Positions 23,414 to 33,069 of a DNA stretch of 64,000 nucleotides are shown here, in pieces; the stretch's first letter is position 1, and the number at the start of each line of letters is the position of its first letter. Source of the stretch: UBA10939 sp050942745 (GTDB lineage: Bacteria; Myxococcota; Myxococcia; Myxococcales; UBA5297); the NCBI GenBank assembly GCA_050942745.1, contig JBMNNX010000003.1:1-64000 (forward strand), read 5' to 3'. A program made the translations under genes and the position numbers. The notes below the pieces were generated by a model, which was not told the origin of the DNA, did no database searches, and was given only the letters and a program-made list of their open reading frames with translations.

Positions 23414-26400
23414 TCACCTCAAATCCTTGAGGATGATCTTCACCTCCGCGGCAAAGTCCCCGTTCGGATCGAGCGCGAGGTAGCGCTGATAGGCGCGGGC
23501 GGCATCCTTGTTGCGGCCCATCATCTGATAAGCCGTCCCCAGGGCGACGTGGCCGCGGGCGTGGTCGGGAGCCCTCGCCAGGCCCTGCTCGAGAAACGGG
23601 ATGGCCGTCTTGGGCGAGGTCTCGACCAGCGAGAGGCCGAGCCCGAGCAAGGCCTCGGTTCCCGTGGGATTGACCTTCAGCGCCTTCTTGAAGTCGGCGA
23701 CCGCGAGTTTGAGCTTGTTGCGCGAGAAGTGCTTGTTCCCCGACTTGACGTACCGGGCGTACTCGACCTCGGGGTCGTCGCCGGGGGCCGGCTTCTCCTT
23801 CTTCGCGCCTTCGTCGCCGCTGCCCTGAGGCTCGGTTGCCTGCGCCGTGGCGCTCGCGTCGGCGGGCTCGCCCGCATCGGCAGGCTCGGTCGCCGCGACC
23901 GGCGACGTGTCGGCGGGAGGCGTCGCAGTCGAGTCGACGACGGCGGGCGCATCGCCACCGGCGCGCGCGGAATCCGCGCCAGGATCGGCCTTCGGCGGCT
24001 CGTCCGACGCGGGATCGCTCGGCAGTGCAGGTTGCCCGTCCTCGACGGCCACGGGCGCGCTCTTGCTTCCGAGCAACTTCCAGGCTGCGAACCCGCCCAC
24101 CGCCAGCACGAGCAGGACGACGACGACGGGCCAGCGGCGCTTCGGCGCCAGGCCGGCTCGGGCCCACTCCTCCTCGATGGAGGCCGTGTCATCGACCTGC
24201 GCGGGCAAGGCCTCGAAGGGCGCGGACGCGATGGGCGACGGCGCGATGGGCGCGGGATCGAACGAACGCGCCGGCTCGACCGGCGGCGTGGGGCCAGAGC
24301 CTTCAACGAAGGAGATGTAGGCGCCAGACGAGGGCAGCGACGGCTTCTCGAGCTCGCGCAACGGCTCGGCGGCCGCCCCGCCGAAGACCGGAGCCCGAAG
24401 CGGCTCCTGCTCGGCGACGCCCGGATCGGCGACCTCGGTCAGCGGCAACGGCGCGGGCTGCGCCATCGCCTCCGTGAGCGGGATGGCCGCCACCGGCGCC
24501 GCGGGCGCCGGCTCGGCGGGCGCCGGCTGCGCAGGCTCGGGCGCGGCGAGCGGCGCGGGGCTCATCTCCGCCGCCGGCTTCGCCCTGCCGAAGAAGATGT
24601 CGGCCGGGGTCGGGGCGCGGCCGAGGCCAGCGGCGGGCTCGTCGGCGCCGGCTGCCGCAGGCAGCTCAAGCGGATCGGGGGGCGCGAGCCACGAGGCCCA
24701 GCCCTCGGTCGTCGGCACCGAGCGCCTGGCCGGCGCCGAGGCCTGGGCGGCCGCTTCGGCCGGTTCGCCCGGTTCGGCCGCCTCGGCCGCTTCGCCCGGT
24801 TCGGCGCCCGCCGGCGTGGGCTCGGCTCCGGGCACCGGCGTCTTCGCCAACTCGTCGCTGCCGCGCGGCTCGAAGAAGAAGACCTGGGCGCGCTTCGGCT
24901 CGCCGGGCGGCTCCTCGGCCGGGCTCGCGGCAGCCGGCTGCTCGGCCGGGGAGGCCGGCTGCTCGGCCGGCGGCGGGGAGGCCGGCTCCTCCTTCGGACC
25001 GCTGAACCAGACGCTGCCCTGCGCATCTCCGGCCGTCGCCTCGCCCACATTCCCAGGAGCGACCGGCGCGCTGCCGGCATCCGGCTCGCTGGGGGCGGGC
25101 TCGTTCCCCTGCGCAGGCGCTGGAGAATCGGCCTGCGGCGCCGCGGAGTCGCCCGCGGGCGCGGCCCAGGCCGAACCGCCCTCCGGCGCGCTTTCCGGCG
25201 GCGCGGGCGAGAAGGCCGCAGCCGAAGGCTCGGCCGCTGGCTCTCCCTCGGGGGCGGCCCACTGGGCCGGATGCGAAGCCTCGATCGAGGGCCCCTCTGC
25301 CGCGTCCGCCGGGGCCTCCGGCGCCGCGGCGGCCACCGCCTGCTGAACTGCAGTGTCCGTCGAGGGCTCGCCTTCCGGGGAGGCCCATTGAGCTGGCGCC
25401 GGCGGCTCGGCTCTGGGCGCTTCGGCCGTGTCCTGCGCCTGCGCGCCCGGCGCGGGCTCGCCCCGCTCGCCGGGCTGTGGCTCGGCCAGCAGCCACTGCT
25501 CGATGTCCTTGGGCTTGGGCTCCTTGCGCGGCTTGCTCTCGCCGACCTCGCGGATGAGCCCCTCGAAGTACAGCTTGCTGACGATGCCGAGCGCGGCGAG
25601 GTCGTCAAAGTCCGAATCGTCGATGAGCTGCTCGAGCGAGCGCTGGCCGTCAAAGAGCCGCAGCAGGCCGTTTATCTCGTCGGGGATCTCCGCGAGCCGC
25701 TCGGCGAGTTGCCGGTAGTCGATCTCGAAGACGGTGCTCAGCGGGGGAAGCTGCTCGAGCATCCGGCCCCACTCGTCGATGCGGCGCATGCCCTCCATCA
25801 GCAGGCCCTGCGTCGACATCTGCAAGCGGTCCTCGCGCTCGTGCGGCCCGAACTCGAGCTCGAAGGTGCCCTCGCTCGCGTTGAGCAGCCGGTAGAAGGC
25901 GTTCTCGCCCTTCAGGCGCCCGAACTCGGCGTCTACGATCTTGCCGTCGCGAAAGTAGATGCGCGCGTCCTTGCCGCCGACCTTCAGGCGCATCGTGCCG
26001 GTCTTGCGGCCCATCTCGAAGGTCTGCACCAGATCGACGACGCCCATGTCGCCGAGGTTGCCCGAGAACGCCTTGCCCTCCTTGCGCTCGCGCTCCATGC
26101 GCTCTTTCTCGCGCTTGGAGAGGAGGATCTTCACGCGGGCGACGATCTCTTTGATGTAGATGGGCTTGGTCAGGTAGTCCTCGACGCCCAACTCGAGGCC
26201 CTTGAGCTTGTGCTCGACCGACTTCTGCGCGGTCAGGAAGATGAACGGCAGGCCCTTGAACCGCTCGTCCTCCTTGAGCCGGCGGCACAGCTCGTAGCCG
26301 TCGATCCCCGGCAGCTTGGTGTCGCTGATGACCAGGTCCGGGCTACTGATGGCCACCTTCTGTAGCGCGTCGTCGCCGCTGACCGCGGTGGTGACCGAAA

Positions 26401-26482
26401 AGCCCGCCTTCTTCAGCGAGACCTCCATCACCCGAAGGCTCTTAGGGTCGCCGTCTACCAGCAAGAGATGCTGCTTGGCCAC
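23414..26482 (-). CDS. Response regulator-DUF4388-TPR membrane protein
   Basis: A 1022-residue protein. Residues 1-120: receiver domain with acidic pair (VDGD), phospho-acceptor Asp54 (LVISDTKLPG) and Lys106 (YLTKP). Residues about 130-260: DUF4388/PATAN-like segment (GVVDLVQTFEMGRKTGTMRL, ARIYFRDGKIVDAEFGRLKG). Residues about 350-770: Pro/Ala/Glu-rich low-complexity linker. Near 780: a transmembrane helix (WPVVVVLLVLAVGGFAAW). The C-terminal 100 residues: TPR (FKKALKVNPTGTEALLGLGL and two more). GTG 26482 is chosen because GGAG lies 7 bases ahead. With one membrane helix, the receiver and TPR would lie on opposite sides. No kinase is adjacent. A signal-to-envelope link is inference. Confidence 0.88.
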   Translation of the reverse strand: MAKQHLLLVDGDPKSLRVMEVSLKKAGFSVTTAVSGDDALQKVAISSPDLVISDTKLPGIDGYELCRRLKEDERFKGLPFIFLTAQKSVEHKLKGLELGVEDYLTKPIYIKEIVARVKILLSKREKERMERERKEGKAFSGNLGDMGVVDLVQTFEMGRKTGTMRLKVGGKDARIYFRDGKIVDAEFGRLKGENAFYRLLNASEGTFELEFGPHEREDRLQMSTQGLLMEGMRRIDEWGRMLEQLPPLSTVFEIDYRQLAERLAEIPDEINGLLRLFDGQRSLEQLIDDSDFDDLAALGIVSKLYFEGLIREVGESKPRKEPKPKDIEQWLLAEPQPGERGEPAPGAQAQDTAEAPRAEPPAPAQWASPEGEPSTDTAVQQAVAAAAPEAPADAAEGPSIEASHPAQWAAPEGEPAAEPSAAAFSPAPPESAPEGGSAWAAPAGDSAAPQADSPAPAQGNEPAPSEPDAGSAPVAPGNVGEATAGDAQGSVWFSGPKEEPASPPPAEQPASPAEQPAAASPAEEPPGEPKRAQVFFFEPRGSDELAKTPVPGAEPTPAGAEPGEAAEAAEPGEPAEAAAQASAPARRSVPTTEGWASWLAPPDPLELPAAAGADEPAAGLGRAPTPADIFFGRAKPAAEMSPAPLAAPEPAQPAPAEPAPAAPVAAIPLTEAMAQPAPLPLTEVADPGVAEQEPLRAPVFGGAAAEPLRELEKPSLPSSGAYISFVEGSGPTPPVEPARSFDPAPIAPSPIASAPFEALPAQVDDTASIEEEWARAGLAPKRRWPVVVVLLVLAVGGFAAWKLLGSKSAPVAVEDGQPALPSDPASDEPPKADPGADSARAGGDAPAVVDSTATPPADTSPVAATEPADAGEPADASATAQATEPQGSGDEGAKKEKPAPGDDPEVEYARYVKSGNKHFSRNKLKLAVADFKKALKVNPTGTEALLGLGLSLVETSPKTAIPFLEQGLARAPDHARGHVALGTAYQMMGRNKDAARAYQRYLALDPNGDFAAEVKIILKDLR

Positions 26483-26674
26483 GGTGGTGCTCCAGTCGAG
26501 AAAGGCGCCCCAGCGCACGGGCGCCCGCGCTGCCTGCCGGTCGCGTCGGCGGCCAAAAAAGCCTCGTAATGCGACCGGTTATCTTTCACGGAGGGCCCGG
26601 TTGGCGTCAAGCGTTCGCCCGGCTACGATGACCTCCGCTCAATAGCCTGTCCGCCCCCCAGGAGGGCCTGCGAG

Positions 26675-27004
26675 ATGACCGATCTTCGCCGCCACAAGCG
26701 CAAGCCTCTCGCCGTCGAATTCCGCTGCCGCGACGAGTCGGGAGCCGGCACCCTGCAGTTCGGCAGTGGCGACCTGTCGGCCGGGGGCGCCTTCCTGCGC
26801 TCGGACCTGCTGCTCGAGCAGGGCGAGCGGCTCTGGATTGAGGTCGAGCTGCCGGGCCGCGAGCGCCCGGTGCGCGCCGAGGCGCGCGTCGCCTGGGTGC
26901 GCCGCTTCCCCACCGCCGGCCAGGCGGGCGGGATGGGCATCGAGTTCCTGGGCATGACCGAGGAGGATCGGCGCGCGGTCGAGTCGTTCGTCGAGGGGGC
27001 CTGA
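26675..27004 (+). CDS. PilZ-domain protein
   Basis: A 109-residue single-domain protein. RRHKR near the N-terminus corresponds to the RxxxR motif, and GDLSAGGAFL to the (D/N)xSxxG motif that together bind cyclic di-GMP; the strand EARVAWVRRF and GMGIEFLGM complete the barrel. It is similar to the stand-alone PilZ subfamily abundant in Myxococcota. It sits divergently from the response-regulator gene and converges on the giant J-domain gene, 20 bp apart. Confidence 0.93.
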   Translation: MTDLRRHKRKPLAVEFRCRDESGAGTLQFGSGDLSAGGAFLRSDLLLEQGERLWIEVELPGRERPVRAEARVAWVRRFPTAGQAGGMGIEFLGMTEEDRRAVESFVEGA

Positions 27005-27024
27005 GCCGGGCGCGGCCCTTCGCA

Positions 27025-30000
27025 TCACTTGAAGAAGCCTCCGCCGCCCTTCTTGCGCCGCATCTCGATGAGCCGCAGCTCGGTCGATGCCTCGGCGTTC
27101 TTCGGGTTGACGGCGACCGCGGCGCGGAAAAACTTCTCGGCCCTGGCGAGGTCGTTCTCGACCCGAGCCATGACGCCGAGCGTGTAGTGCGCCCGGTCGC
27201 ACTCGCGGTCGAGCCGCAGCGCCTGCTCGAGCTTGGCCTTTATCTGCGGCATGTTCGAGCGCTGCGCGGGGTCGAGGTACATCGCCCAGGCCTGCATGGC
27301 GAGGTGGAGCGCCTTGTTGCTCTCGGCGAAGGCCTTGCCGAAGAGCTCGGCGGCGGCGGCGAACTCCTTCTTCTTGAGATGCAGGTCGGCCTGCTTGAGC
27401 GTCACCTCGAGGCTCGAGGCCTTGGGCGCCTGGGACTGAGACGGGGCGGCGAGCCGCATCAGGTACATGCTGCGCTTGGCGTCGTCGTACAGCGTCTCGT
27501 ACGCCTCGGTCAGCGCGGCGAAGATGTCCTTCACCTTGGGGGTGAGGTTCGCGAGCGCCGACGGCAGGCGGTCCGGGTGGAAGACCTTCACCTGCGAGAA
27601 GTAGGCGGCCTTGACCTGCTCGCCGTTCGCTTCGCGCTGCAGGCCGAGGCGCGTGAACAGGTCCTCGCGGGCGATGCCGATGTGCCGCGCCTCGATCTTC
27701 TTGGCGAGCGCGATCTCTTCGGGGCTCAGGGTCGGCTGCTTGGCGGGCGCCGCAGGCGGCGAGGCTGCGCTCGGGGCGCTGGAAGGCTTCTCGACGACGC
27801 CGCCCTCAACAGCCGCCTGCCGCGGCAGCACGCCGAGGTTGTCGAAAGCGCGACGCAGCAGGCGCTGGCGCCGGGCGCGCACGTCCTTGGGGTCAGTCAC
27901 GTCTTCACCATCGCCATAGAAGGGTTCATCCGCGGGCACGGAGAACTCGTCCTCGGGTGACAAAGCTGCATTCCAGCCGCCCTCGATAGCCGGCGGCGTC
28001 TTCGGTCTGCCCCGGTGACTGACGGCCTCGCCCTCTGGCGCCTCCATCCAGTCCTCGCCCGGGCCCTGCGTCGCAGCCGGCTGGTGCGGCGAAGGGAAGT
28101 CGCGCGGGGTCGGGGCCTCGAAGTCCGTCTTCCCTGCCATCGCTTCCAGCACCGAGGCGATTCCGCCCGGCTCAACCAGCCCGCCGCGCGACGGCTCGAA
28201 CACCGGCGGCACCTCGAGGATCGGGGCGGGCGCGGGCTGCTCTGGGGTGACCGGCGGCGGCCGCACCGGATGAAGAACGGGCGGCGCCACCGCCGGCGCG
28301 GACGGGAAGAACGGAATCGGAGGAGGCTCGAACTCCACCGAGTCGTAGTCCAGAGGCTCGTTCGACGACCAGGACCGGTCCGCCGCGGGAACGGGCGGGG
28401 GGCACGACGGGGGCTGGTCGTCGAAGACCATGTCCATCAAGCTCGGGCCCTCGGGGGCCGCCTCGACCGGCGACGGGATCGAAGGAGGAGTGGCGGACCC
28501 GACGACCGAGTCCCATGAGCTGACGACCGGGGGCTCGTCGATGAGCGCTGCGCCCCCCAGCTCGATCGCCTCTTCCGGCGACAGATCGATCTCTGGGGTC
28601 GCCTCCATCTCCACTGGGCGAGGCGGCTCGGCCTCGCCGGCAGGGAGCTGAGCTGCGAGGTCGCGGGCTTGCTGCAGGCGGGCCTGGCGCTCTGCTTCGG
28701 CCGCAAGCCTGGCCGCGAAGAGGCGCTCGTACTCCTGAGGGTCCCAGGCCTCCGTCCGCTCGCCAATCTCGCGAGCGGCGTCGAGGAGAGCCTCCTCGGA
28801 GCCATGCGCCGGGACCTCCTGCGACAGGTCCAGCTCCAGCTCGATAGGCTCGGACTCGCCCGCGGGCGCCTCTTCGATCAGATCGTCCTCGCCGAGGGCC
28901 GCCGGAGAATCGAGGCCCGAATCGAGCGAGAGCCCCGCGGTGGCGAGCTCCATCTCCTCGGCCGCGACCGCGATGCCGGTCAGCTCCACGGACGCAGGTC
29001 CCGACGGCAAAGTGCCCGGTCGCTCGATCAGACGTTCATCAGCGAGCTGCTTCTCGAGCTGCTCTGCGCGCGCGCGCTCCTGCTCGATCTGCGCTCCGAG
29101 CGCCGCGAGCTCCGAGACAGCCGTCGCTTCGGCCGCGCCGCTGCGGCAGGCGCGCAGCGAGGCCTCCTCCGCGTCCTGGATCCTCTGCTCGAGCTCCCGC
29201 GCGCCCGCCTCCGCCTCGATCCGGGCGGCCTCGTCCTGATGCTGGGCCTGCCGCAGCGCGGCGAGCCTCTCTTCGAGCGCTCGGACCCGCTCGCGCTCCT
29301 CGCGCAGCCGCGCCTCGGCCTGGGCGCGCGCGCCTTCGATCGCCTGCGCAGATCCCGAAGCGCGAGCGAGCCGTTCGCGCTCGAGCGCCTCTTGCTCGAG
29401 CCGGCGTCGGGCCTCGTCGGCGTTCCGAAGTTGACCCTCGAGATCCCCGCGGACCTTTTCGGAGTGTGCGCGCGCCGCCTGTTCGGCCTCGCGCCGCGCC
29501 TGGGCCTCGACGATCTCGGCGGCGAGCGCGTCGGCGCGCTCGCGCTCCTCGCGCAGCTTCTCCTCGAGCTCGGCGCGCAGCGCTTCGATGATCGAACGCT
29601 GCTCTTGTTCGGCCTGCTCGCGGGCGCGCCGCTCCCTCTCTTCGGCCTCCTTCTCGAGCCGCTCGCGCAACTCGTCGGCGGCCTTCAGCTTCTCGGCGAG
29701 CTCGTCGCGGGCACGCTCGGCCTCGGCCCGCGCCGCCTCTTCGGCCTCGCGGTGGGCCTTGGCCTCCGCGATTTCGGCGGCGAGCGCCTCGGCGCGCTCG
29801 CGCTCCTCGCGCAGCTTCTCCTCGAGCTCCGCGCGCAGCGAATCGGCGCGGTCGCGCCCTTCGCCTTCGGCCTGCTCGCGGGCGCGCCGCTCCCGCTCCT
29901 CGGCCTCCTTCTCGAGCCGCTCGCGCAGCTCGTCGGCGGCCTTCAGCTTCTCGGCGAGCTCGTCGCGCGAACGCTCGGCCTCGGCCCGCGCCGCCTCCTC

Positions 30001-33000
30001 AGCCTCGCGGCGGGCCTTCGCCTCCGCGACCTCGGCGGCGAGCGCCTCGGCGCGCTCGCGCTCCTCGCGCAGCCTCTCCTCGAGCTCGGCGCGCAGCGAA
30101 TCGGCGCGGTCGCGCCCTTCGCCTTCGGCCTGCTCGCGGGCGCGCCGCTCCCTCTCTTCGGCCTCCTTCTCGAGCCGCTCGCGCAGCTCGTCGGCGGCCT
30201 TCAGCTTCTCGGCGAGCTCGTCGCGCGAACGCTCGGCCTCGGCCCGCGCCGCCTCTTCCGCCTCGCGGCGGGCCTTGGCCTCCGCGACCTCGGCGGCGAG
30301 CGCATCGGCGCGCGCGCGTTCCTCGAGCAGCCTCTCCTCGAGCTCGGCGCCCAGCGCTTCTGCACTCTTGCGGCCCTCGTCCTCGGCCTGCTCGCGGGCG
30401 CGCCGCTCCCGCTCCTCGGCCTCCTGAGCGAGCCGCTCGCACGCTTCGGTGACTTGCGCGAGCTTCGCGCCCAGCTCCTCGCGCGCCTTCTCCGCCTCGG
30501 CGCGCGCGGCCTCTTCGGATTCCCGCTGCGCCGCGGCCTCGCCGCGCTCCCGGTCGAGCGCCTCGGCGCGCTCGGCCTGCTCGCGCAGCCGCACCTCGAG
30601 CTCCGCTCGGAGGTGATCGGAGCTCTGGCGCGCCTCTTCCTCTGCGCGCTCGCGCGCCTGGCGCTCCTTCTCCCGCGCCTCGGCCTCGAGCTGGCGCAGC
30701 GCCTCCTCGGCCTCGCGAACCTTCGCCTCGAGCTCCTCGCGGGCCCGCGCCGCCTCGGCGCCCGCGGCGGCGGCGGCGGCGCAGGCCTCGCGCTCCTCGG
30801 CGATCTCCGCCTCGAGCGCCTCGACCCACTCGGCCTGCTCGCGGAGCTGCTCTTCCTTCTCGGCGCGGATCTGCTCGGCGCTCTTGCGCGAGTCCTCTTC
30901 GGCCTTCTCGCGCGCCCGCTGCTCCTTCTCGCGCGCCTCCTCGAGCGCCCGCTTGCGCTGCTCGGCGAGCTCGGCCAGCCGCGCCTCGAGCCCGGCGCAG
31001 GCCTCGGCGAGCTTCGCGCGCTCCGACTCTTCGGCCTCGCGCGCGGCGATGGCCTTCTCGAGCGCGGCGTCGAGCTCTTCGACCCGCGCTCGCTCGCGGG
31101 CGATAGCCTCCTGCGCCTCGGCGCGCTGTCGCTCTTCGGCCTCGCGCAGCTCGCGGTCGCGCTGTTCCTGGCGCTCGTTCGCCGCGCGCGCCGCGTCGGC
31201 CTCTTCGCGCCGCAGCGACTCTTCGGCCTCGCGGACCTTTGCCTCGAGCTCCTCGCGCGCCCGCGCGAGCTCGCCGCGGAGCCGCTCGGCCTCGCTGCGC
31301 GCCTGCTCGAGCCCGGTGACGCGAAGCTCGAGAGCGGCAGCGCGCTCCTTCTCCCGCGCGAGCTGCTCTTCGCCCTCGAGCCGGGCCTTTTCGACGGCCT
31401 CGTGGCAAAGCTGCTCGGCGCGCTCGCGCGCCTGCTGCTCGCAAAGCTTCGACTGCTCCTCGAGCCGAGCCCGCGCTTCGGCAGCGGCGCGCACCCTGGC
31501 CTCGAGCTCGGCGCACTCCTTCTCGGCCTCGGCGCGGGCGGCCTCGTCCGCGCTCCACACCGCCTCGAGCTCGGCGCTGCGCCGCTCGAGCTCGTCGGCG
31601 CGGGCGCGCTCCTCGGCGACGAGCTGCTCGGCCGCGGCGGCGATCTCCGCGGCCTCCCTCGCGGCGCGCTCTTGCGCCTCGCAGAGGACCGCCTGAACAG
31701 CCCCGCCCTCGTCGCCGGCCTCCACGCGCTGGGCAGCCGACTGCAGCTCCTGCTCGGCCTCGCGCGCCAGCTCGAGCGCCGCGTCCCGGTCGGCCTCGGC
31801 GCGCCGGCGCGCCTCTTCTGCCCGAGCGCGCTCGGCCTCGGCGCCGGCGAGCTTCCTTTCGAGCTCGTCGGCGCGCTGGCGCTCCTCCTCGAGCCGCTCG
31901 CTTGCGCGCTGCTCGGCCTCGGCGCGGGCCGCTTCGATCAGCGCGCGCGCCTCCTGCTCGGCCTGCGCGAGCCGCTCCTCGGCGGCCCGCTGCGCCTCCG
32001 CGGCGGCCTTCTCGCGAGCCTGACGCGCCTCTTCGAGCGCCCTGTCGGCGCGCGCCTCGGCCTCGCGGCGCTCCTCCTCGAGCCGCTCGCGCTCGCGCAG
32101 CTCCTCGGCCTGACGCGCCTCCTCCTCTTCGAGCCGCGCGCACAGCTCGCCGCGGCGCCGCCGCAGCTCCTGCTCTTGGGACTGCGCCTGCGACTCGATC
32201 TCCCGGGCCAAGGCCTCCGCGGCCTCGCGCGCCTGCTGCTCGAGCTCGCGGGCGCGCCGCTCGGCCCGCTCGCGGACCTCCTCGGTCGGATCGATCGCTT
32301 CGACGCCGCCCAGCGCCATGAGCGCCGCGGCCAGCCAACGCACGCGGGCCGGGTCTACCCCGCGCTCGATGAGATCCTCGGGGCCGCCGCCCGCGCGCCA
32401 GCTCTCGAGCGCCTCGCGCTCGCGCGGCTCGAGCCGCAGCGTCGAGGCGAGCTGCGCGAAGCGGGCGCCGAGCCGCAAGACCCGCGGGCCGAGCGCGGCG
32501 AGCATCGCGGCGACGTAAGCCTGCGCGCCCGGCGACGCGAGCGCCTCGGCGATGCAGCCGTCGGCGCCGTCCGCGTCGAGCGCCAGCCCCGAGGTCCACC
32601 CCGGAGGCTCTTCGGACCGAAACTCGAAGCGCCCGTCGGCAAGGCGCCCCAGCGCGCGCAGGTGCTCGAAGAGCTGCAGCCGCATCCCCTCGCGCACCCC
32701 GTCCTCGTCGAGCGCGCCCATCTCGCAGAGCACCTCGGGCAGCGGCCTGCCGCGCTCGAGCTGCGGCAGCGCGCGATCGAGGGTCTCGAGATCGATGAGC
32801 CCGCTCTGGACGAGCACCTGGCCGAGCGGGCGGAAGCCGACCGCGACGCGCGCGCCCGCCGGCACGCCCTGGCGCATGAAGAGCCGGCTGGTGCCGCCGC
32901 TCCCGTCGATGCGCAGCACGCCCGTCGCGCCGCGCTCTCGGGCGGACAGCAATAGCTCGGCGAGCGGGTGCTCGCTCAGCCGTCCGTGGGAAAGTTCAGG

Positions 33001-33015
33001 GTCGCCGGGGCGCAT
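27025..33015 (-). CDS. Giant DUF4388-coiled coil-J domain-TPR protein
   Basis: A 1996-residue cytoplasmic-looking protein. Residues about 8-235: DUF4388-like N-terminus (LSEHPLAELLLSARERGATG, GVPAGARVAVGFRPLG, FEFRSEEPPG). Residues about 245-1330: continuous Glu/Ala/Arg-rich coiled coil, including near-perfect 86-residue repeats. Residues about 1330-1760: acidic and Pro-rich, low complexity. Residues about 1770-1855: J domain with the essential HPD tripeptide (VKVFHPDRLP) at about 1813. The last 130 residues: TPR (AELFGKAFAE, ARAEKFFRAAVAVNPKNAEA). J domains stimulate Hsp70 ATPase. A coiled coil of this length could span well over 100 nm, suggesting a scaffold or polarity factor (inference). 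There is no strong ribosome binding site at ATG 33015. Confidence 0.85.
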   Translation of the reverse strand: MRPGDPELSHGRLSEHPLAELLLSARERGATGVLRIDGSGGTSRLFMRQGVPAGARVAVGFRPLGQVLVQSGLIDLETLDRALPQLERGRPLPEVLCEMGALDEDGVREGMRLQLFEHLRALGRLADGRFEFRSEEPPGWTSGLALDADGADGCIAEALASPGAQAYVAAMLAALGPRVLRLGARFAQLASTLRLEPREREALESWRAGGGPEDLIERGVDPARVRWLAAALMALGGVEAIDPTEEVRERAERRARELEQQAREAAEALAREIESQAQSQEQELRRRRGELCARLEEEEARQAEELRERERLEEERREAEARADRALEEARQAREKAAAEAQRAAEERLAQAEQEARALIEAARAEAEQRASERLEEERQRADELERKLAGAEAERARAEEARRRAEADRDAALELAREAEQELQSAAQRVEAGDEGGAVQAVLCEAQERAAREAAEIAAAAEQLVAEERARADELERRSAELEAVWSADEAARAEAEKECAELEARVRAAAEARARLEEQSKLCEQQARERAEQLCHEAVEKARLEGEEQLAREKERAAALELRVTGLEQARSEAERLRGELARAREELEAKVREAEESLRREEADAARAANERQEQRDRELREAEERQRAEAQEAIARERARVEELDAALEKAIAAREAEESERAKLAEACAGLEARLAELAEQRKRALEEAREKEQRAREKAEEDSRKSAEQIRAEKEEQLREQAEWVEALEAEIAEEREACAAAAAAGAEAARAREELEAKVREAEEALRQLEAEAREKERQARERAEEEARQSSDHLRAELEVRLREQAERAEALDRERGEAAAQRESEEAARAEAEKAREELGAKLAQVTEACERLAQEAEERERRAREQAEDEGRKSAEALGAELEERLLEERARADALAAEVAEAKARREAEEAARAEAERSRDELAEKLKAADELRERLEKEAEERERRAREQAEGEGRDRADSLRAELEERLREERERAEALAAEVAEAKARREAEEAARAEAERSRDELAEKLKAADELRERLEKEAEERERRAREQAEGEGRDRADSLRAELEEKLREERERAEALAAEIAEAKAHREAEEAARAEAERARDELAEKLKAADELRERLEKEAEERERRAREQAEQEQRSIIEALRAELEEKLREERERADALAAEIVEAQARREAEQAARAHSEKVRGDLEGQLRNADEARRRLEQEALERERLARASGSAQAIEGARAQAEARLREERERVRALEERLAALRQAQHQDEAARIEAEAGARELEQRIQDAEEASLRACRSGAAEATAVSELAALGAQIEQERARAEQLEKQLADERLIERPGTLPSGPASVELTGIAVAAEEMELATAGLSLDSGLDSPAALGEDDLIEEAPAGESEPIELELDLSQEVPAHGSEEALLDAAREIGERTEAWDPQEYERLFAARLAAEAERQARLQQARDLAAQLPAGEAEPPRPVEMEATPEIDLSPEEAIELGGAALIDEPPVVSSWDSVVGSATPPSIPSPVEAAPEGPSLMDMVFDDQPPSCPPPVPAADRSWSSNEPLDYDSVEFEPPPIPFFPSAPAVAPPVLHPVRPPPVTPEQPAPAPILEVPPVFEPSRGGLVEPGGIASVLEAMAGKTDFEAPTPRDFPSPHQPAATQGPGEDWMEAPEGEAVSHRGRPKTPPAIEGGWNAALSPEDEFSVPADEPFYGDGEDVTDPKDVRARRQRLLRRAFDNLGVLPRQAAVEGGVVEKPSSAPSAASPPAAPAKQPTLSPEEIALAKKIEARHIGIAREDLFTRLGLQREANGEQVKAAYFSQVKVFHPDRLPSALANLTPKVKDIFAALTEAYETLYDDAKRSMYLMRLAAPSQSQAPKASSLEVTLKQADLHLKKKEFAAAAELFGKAFAESNKALHLAMQAWAMYLDPAQRSNMPQIKAKLEQALRLDRECDRAHYTLGVMARVENDLARAEKFFRAAVAVNPKNAEASTELRLIEMRRKKGGGGFFK
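29611..30400 (-). repeat. 258-bp tandem repeats inside the coiled-coil gene
   Basis: GGCCTGCTCGCGGGCGCGCC recurs at 29611, 29869, 30127 and 30385, exactly 258 bp apart, with nearly identical sequence between. Each unit encodes 86 residues (ADELRERLEKEAEERERRAR and so on), a multiple of both codon and heptad-like periodicity. This points to recent unequal amplification and possible length variation among strains. Confidence 0.9.
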
Positions 33016-33069
33016 GGTCGCTGACGAGATTAGCCGCGGCTCGGACCCACCGCAAAAACGCTGCCTGGG

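Noticed and set aside
23083..26365. Plus-strand continuation opposite tsaD and the response-regulator gene (1233 residues)
   Set aside because: Spans two genuine minus-strand genes and an intergenic repeat region; composition is not protein-like.
28669..32955. 1428-residue plus-strand open frame opposite the coiled-coil gene
   Set aside because: A shadow created by Glu/Ala/Arg-rich codons read backwards (Leu/Arg/Ala repeats). The minus-strand gene has DUF4388-like, J-domain and TPR motifs and is clearly the real one.
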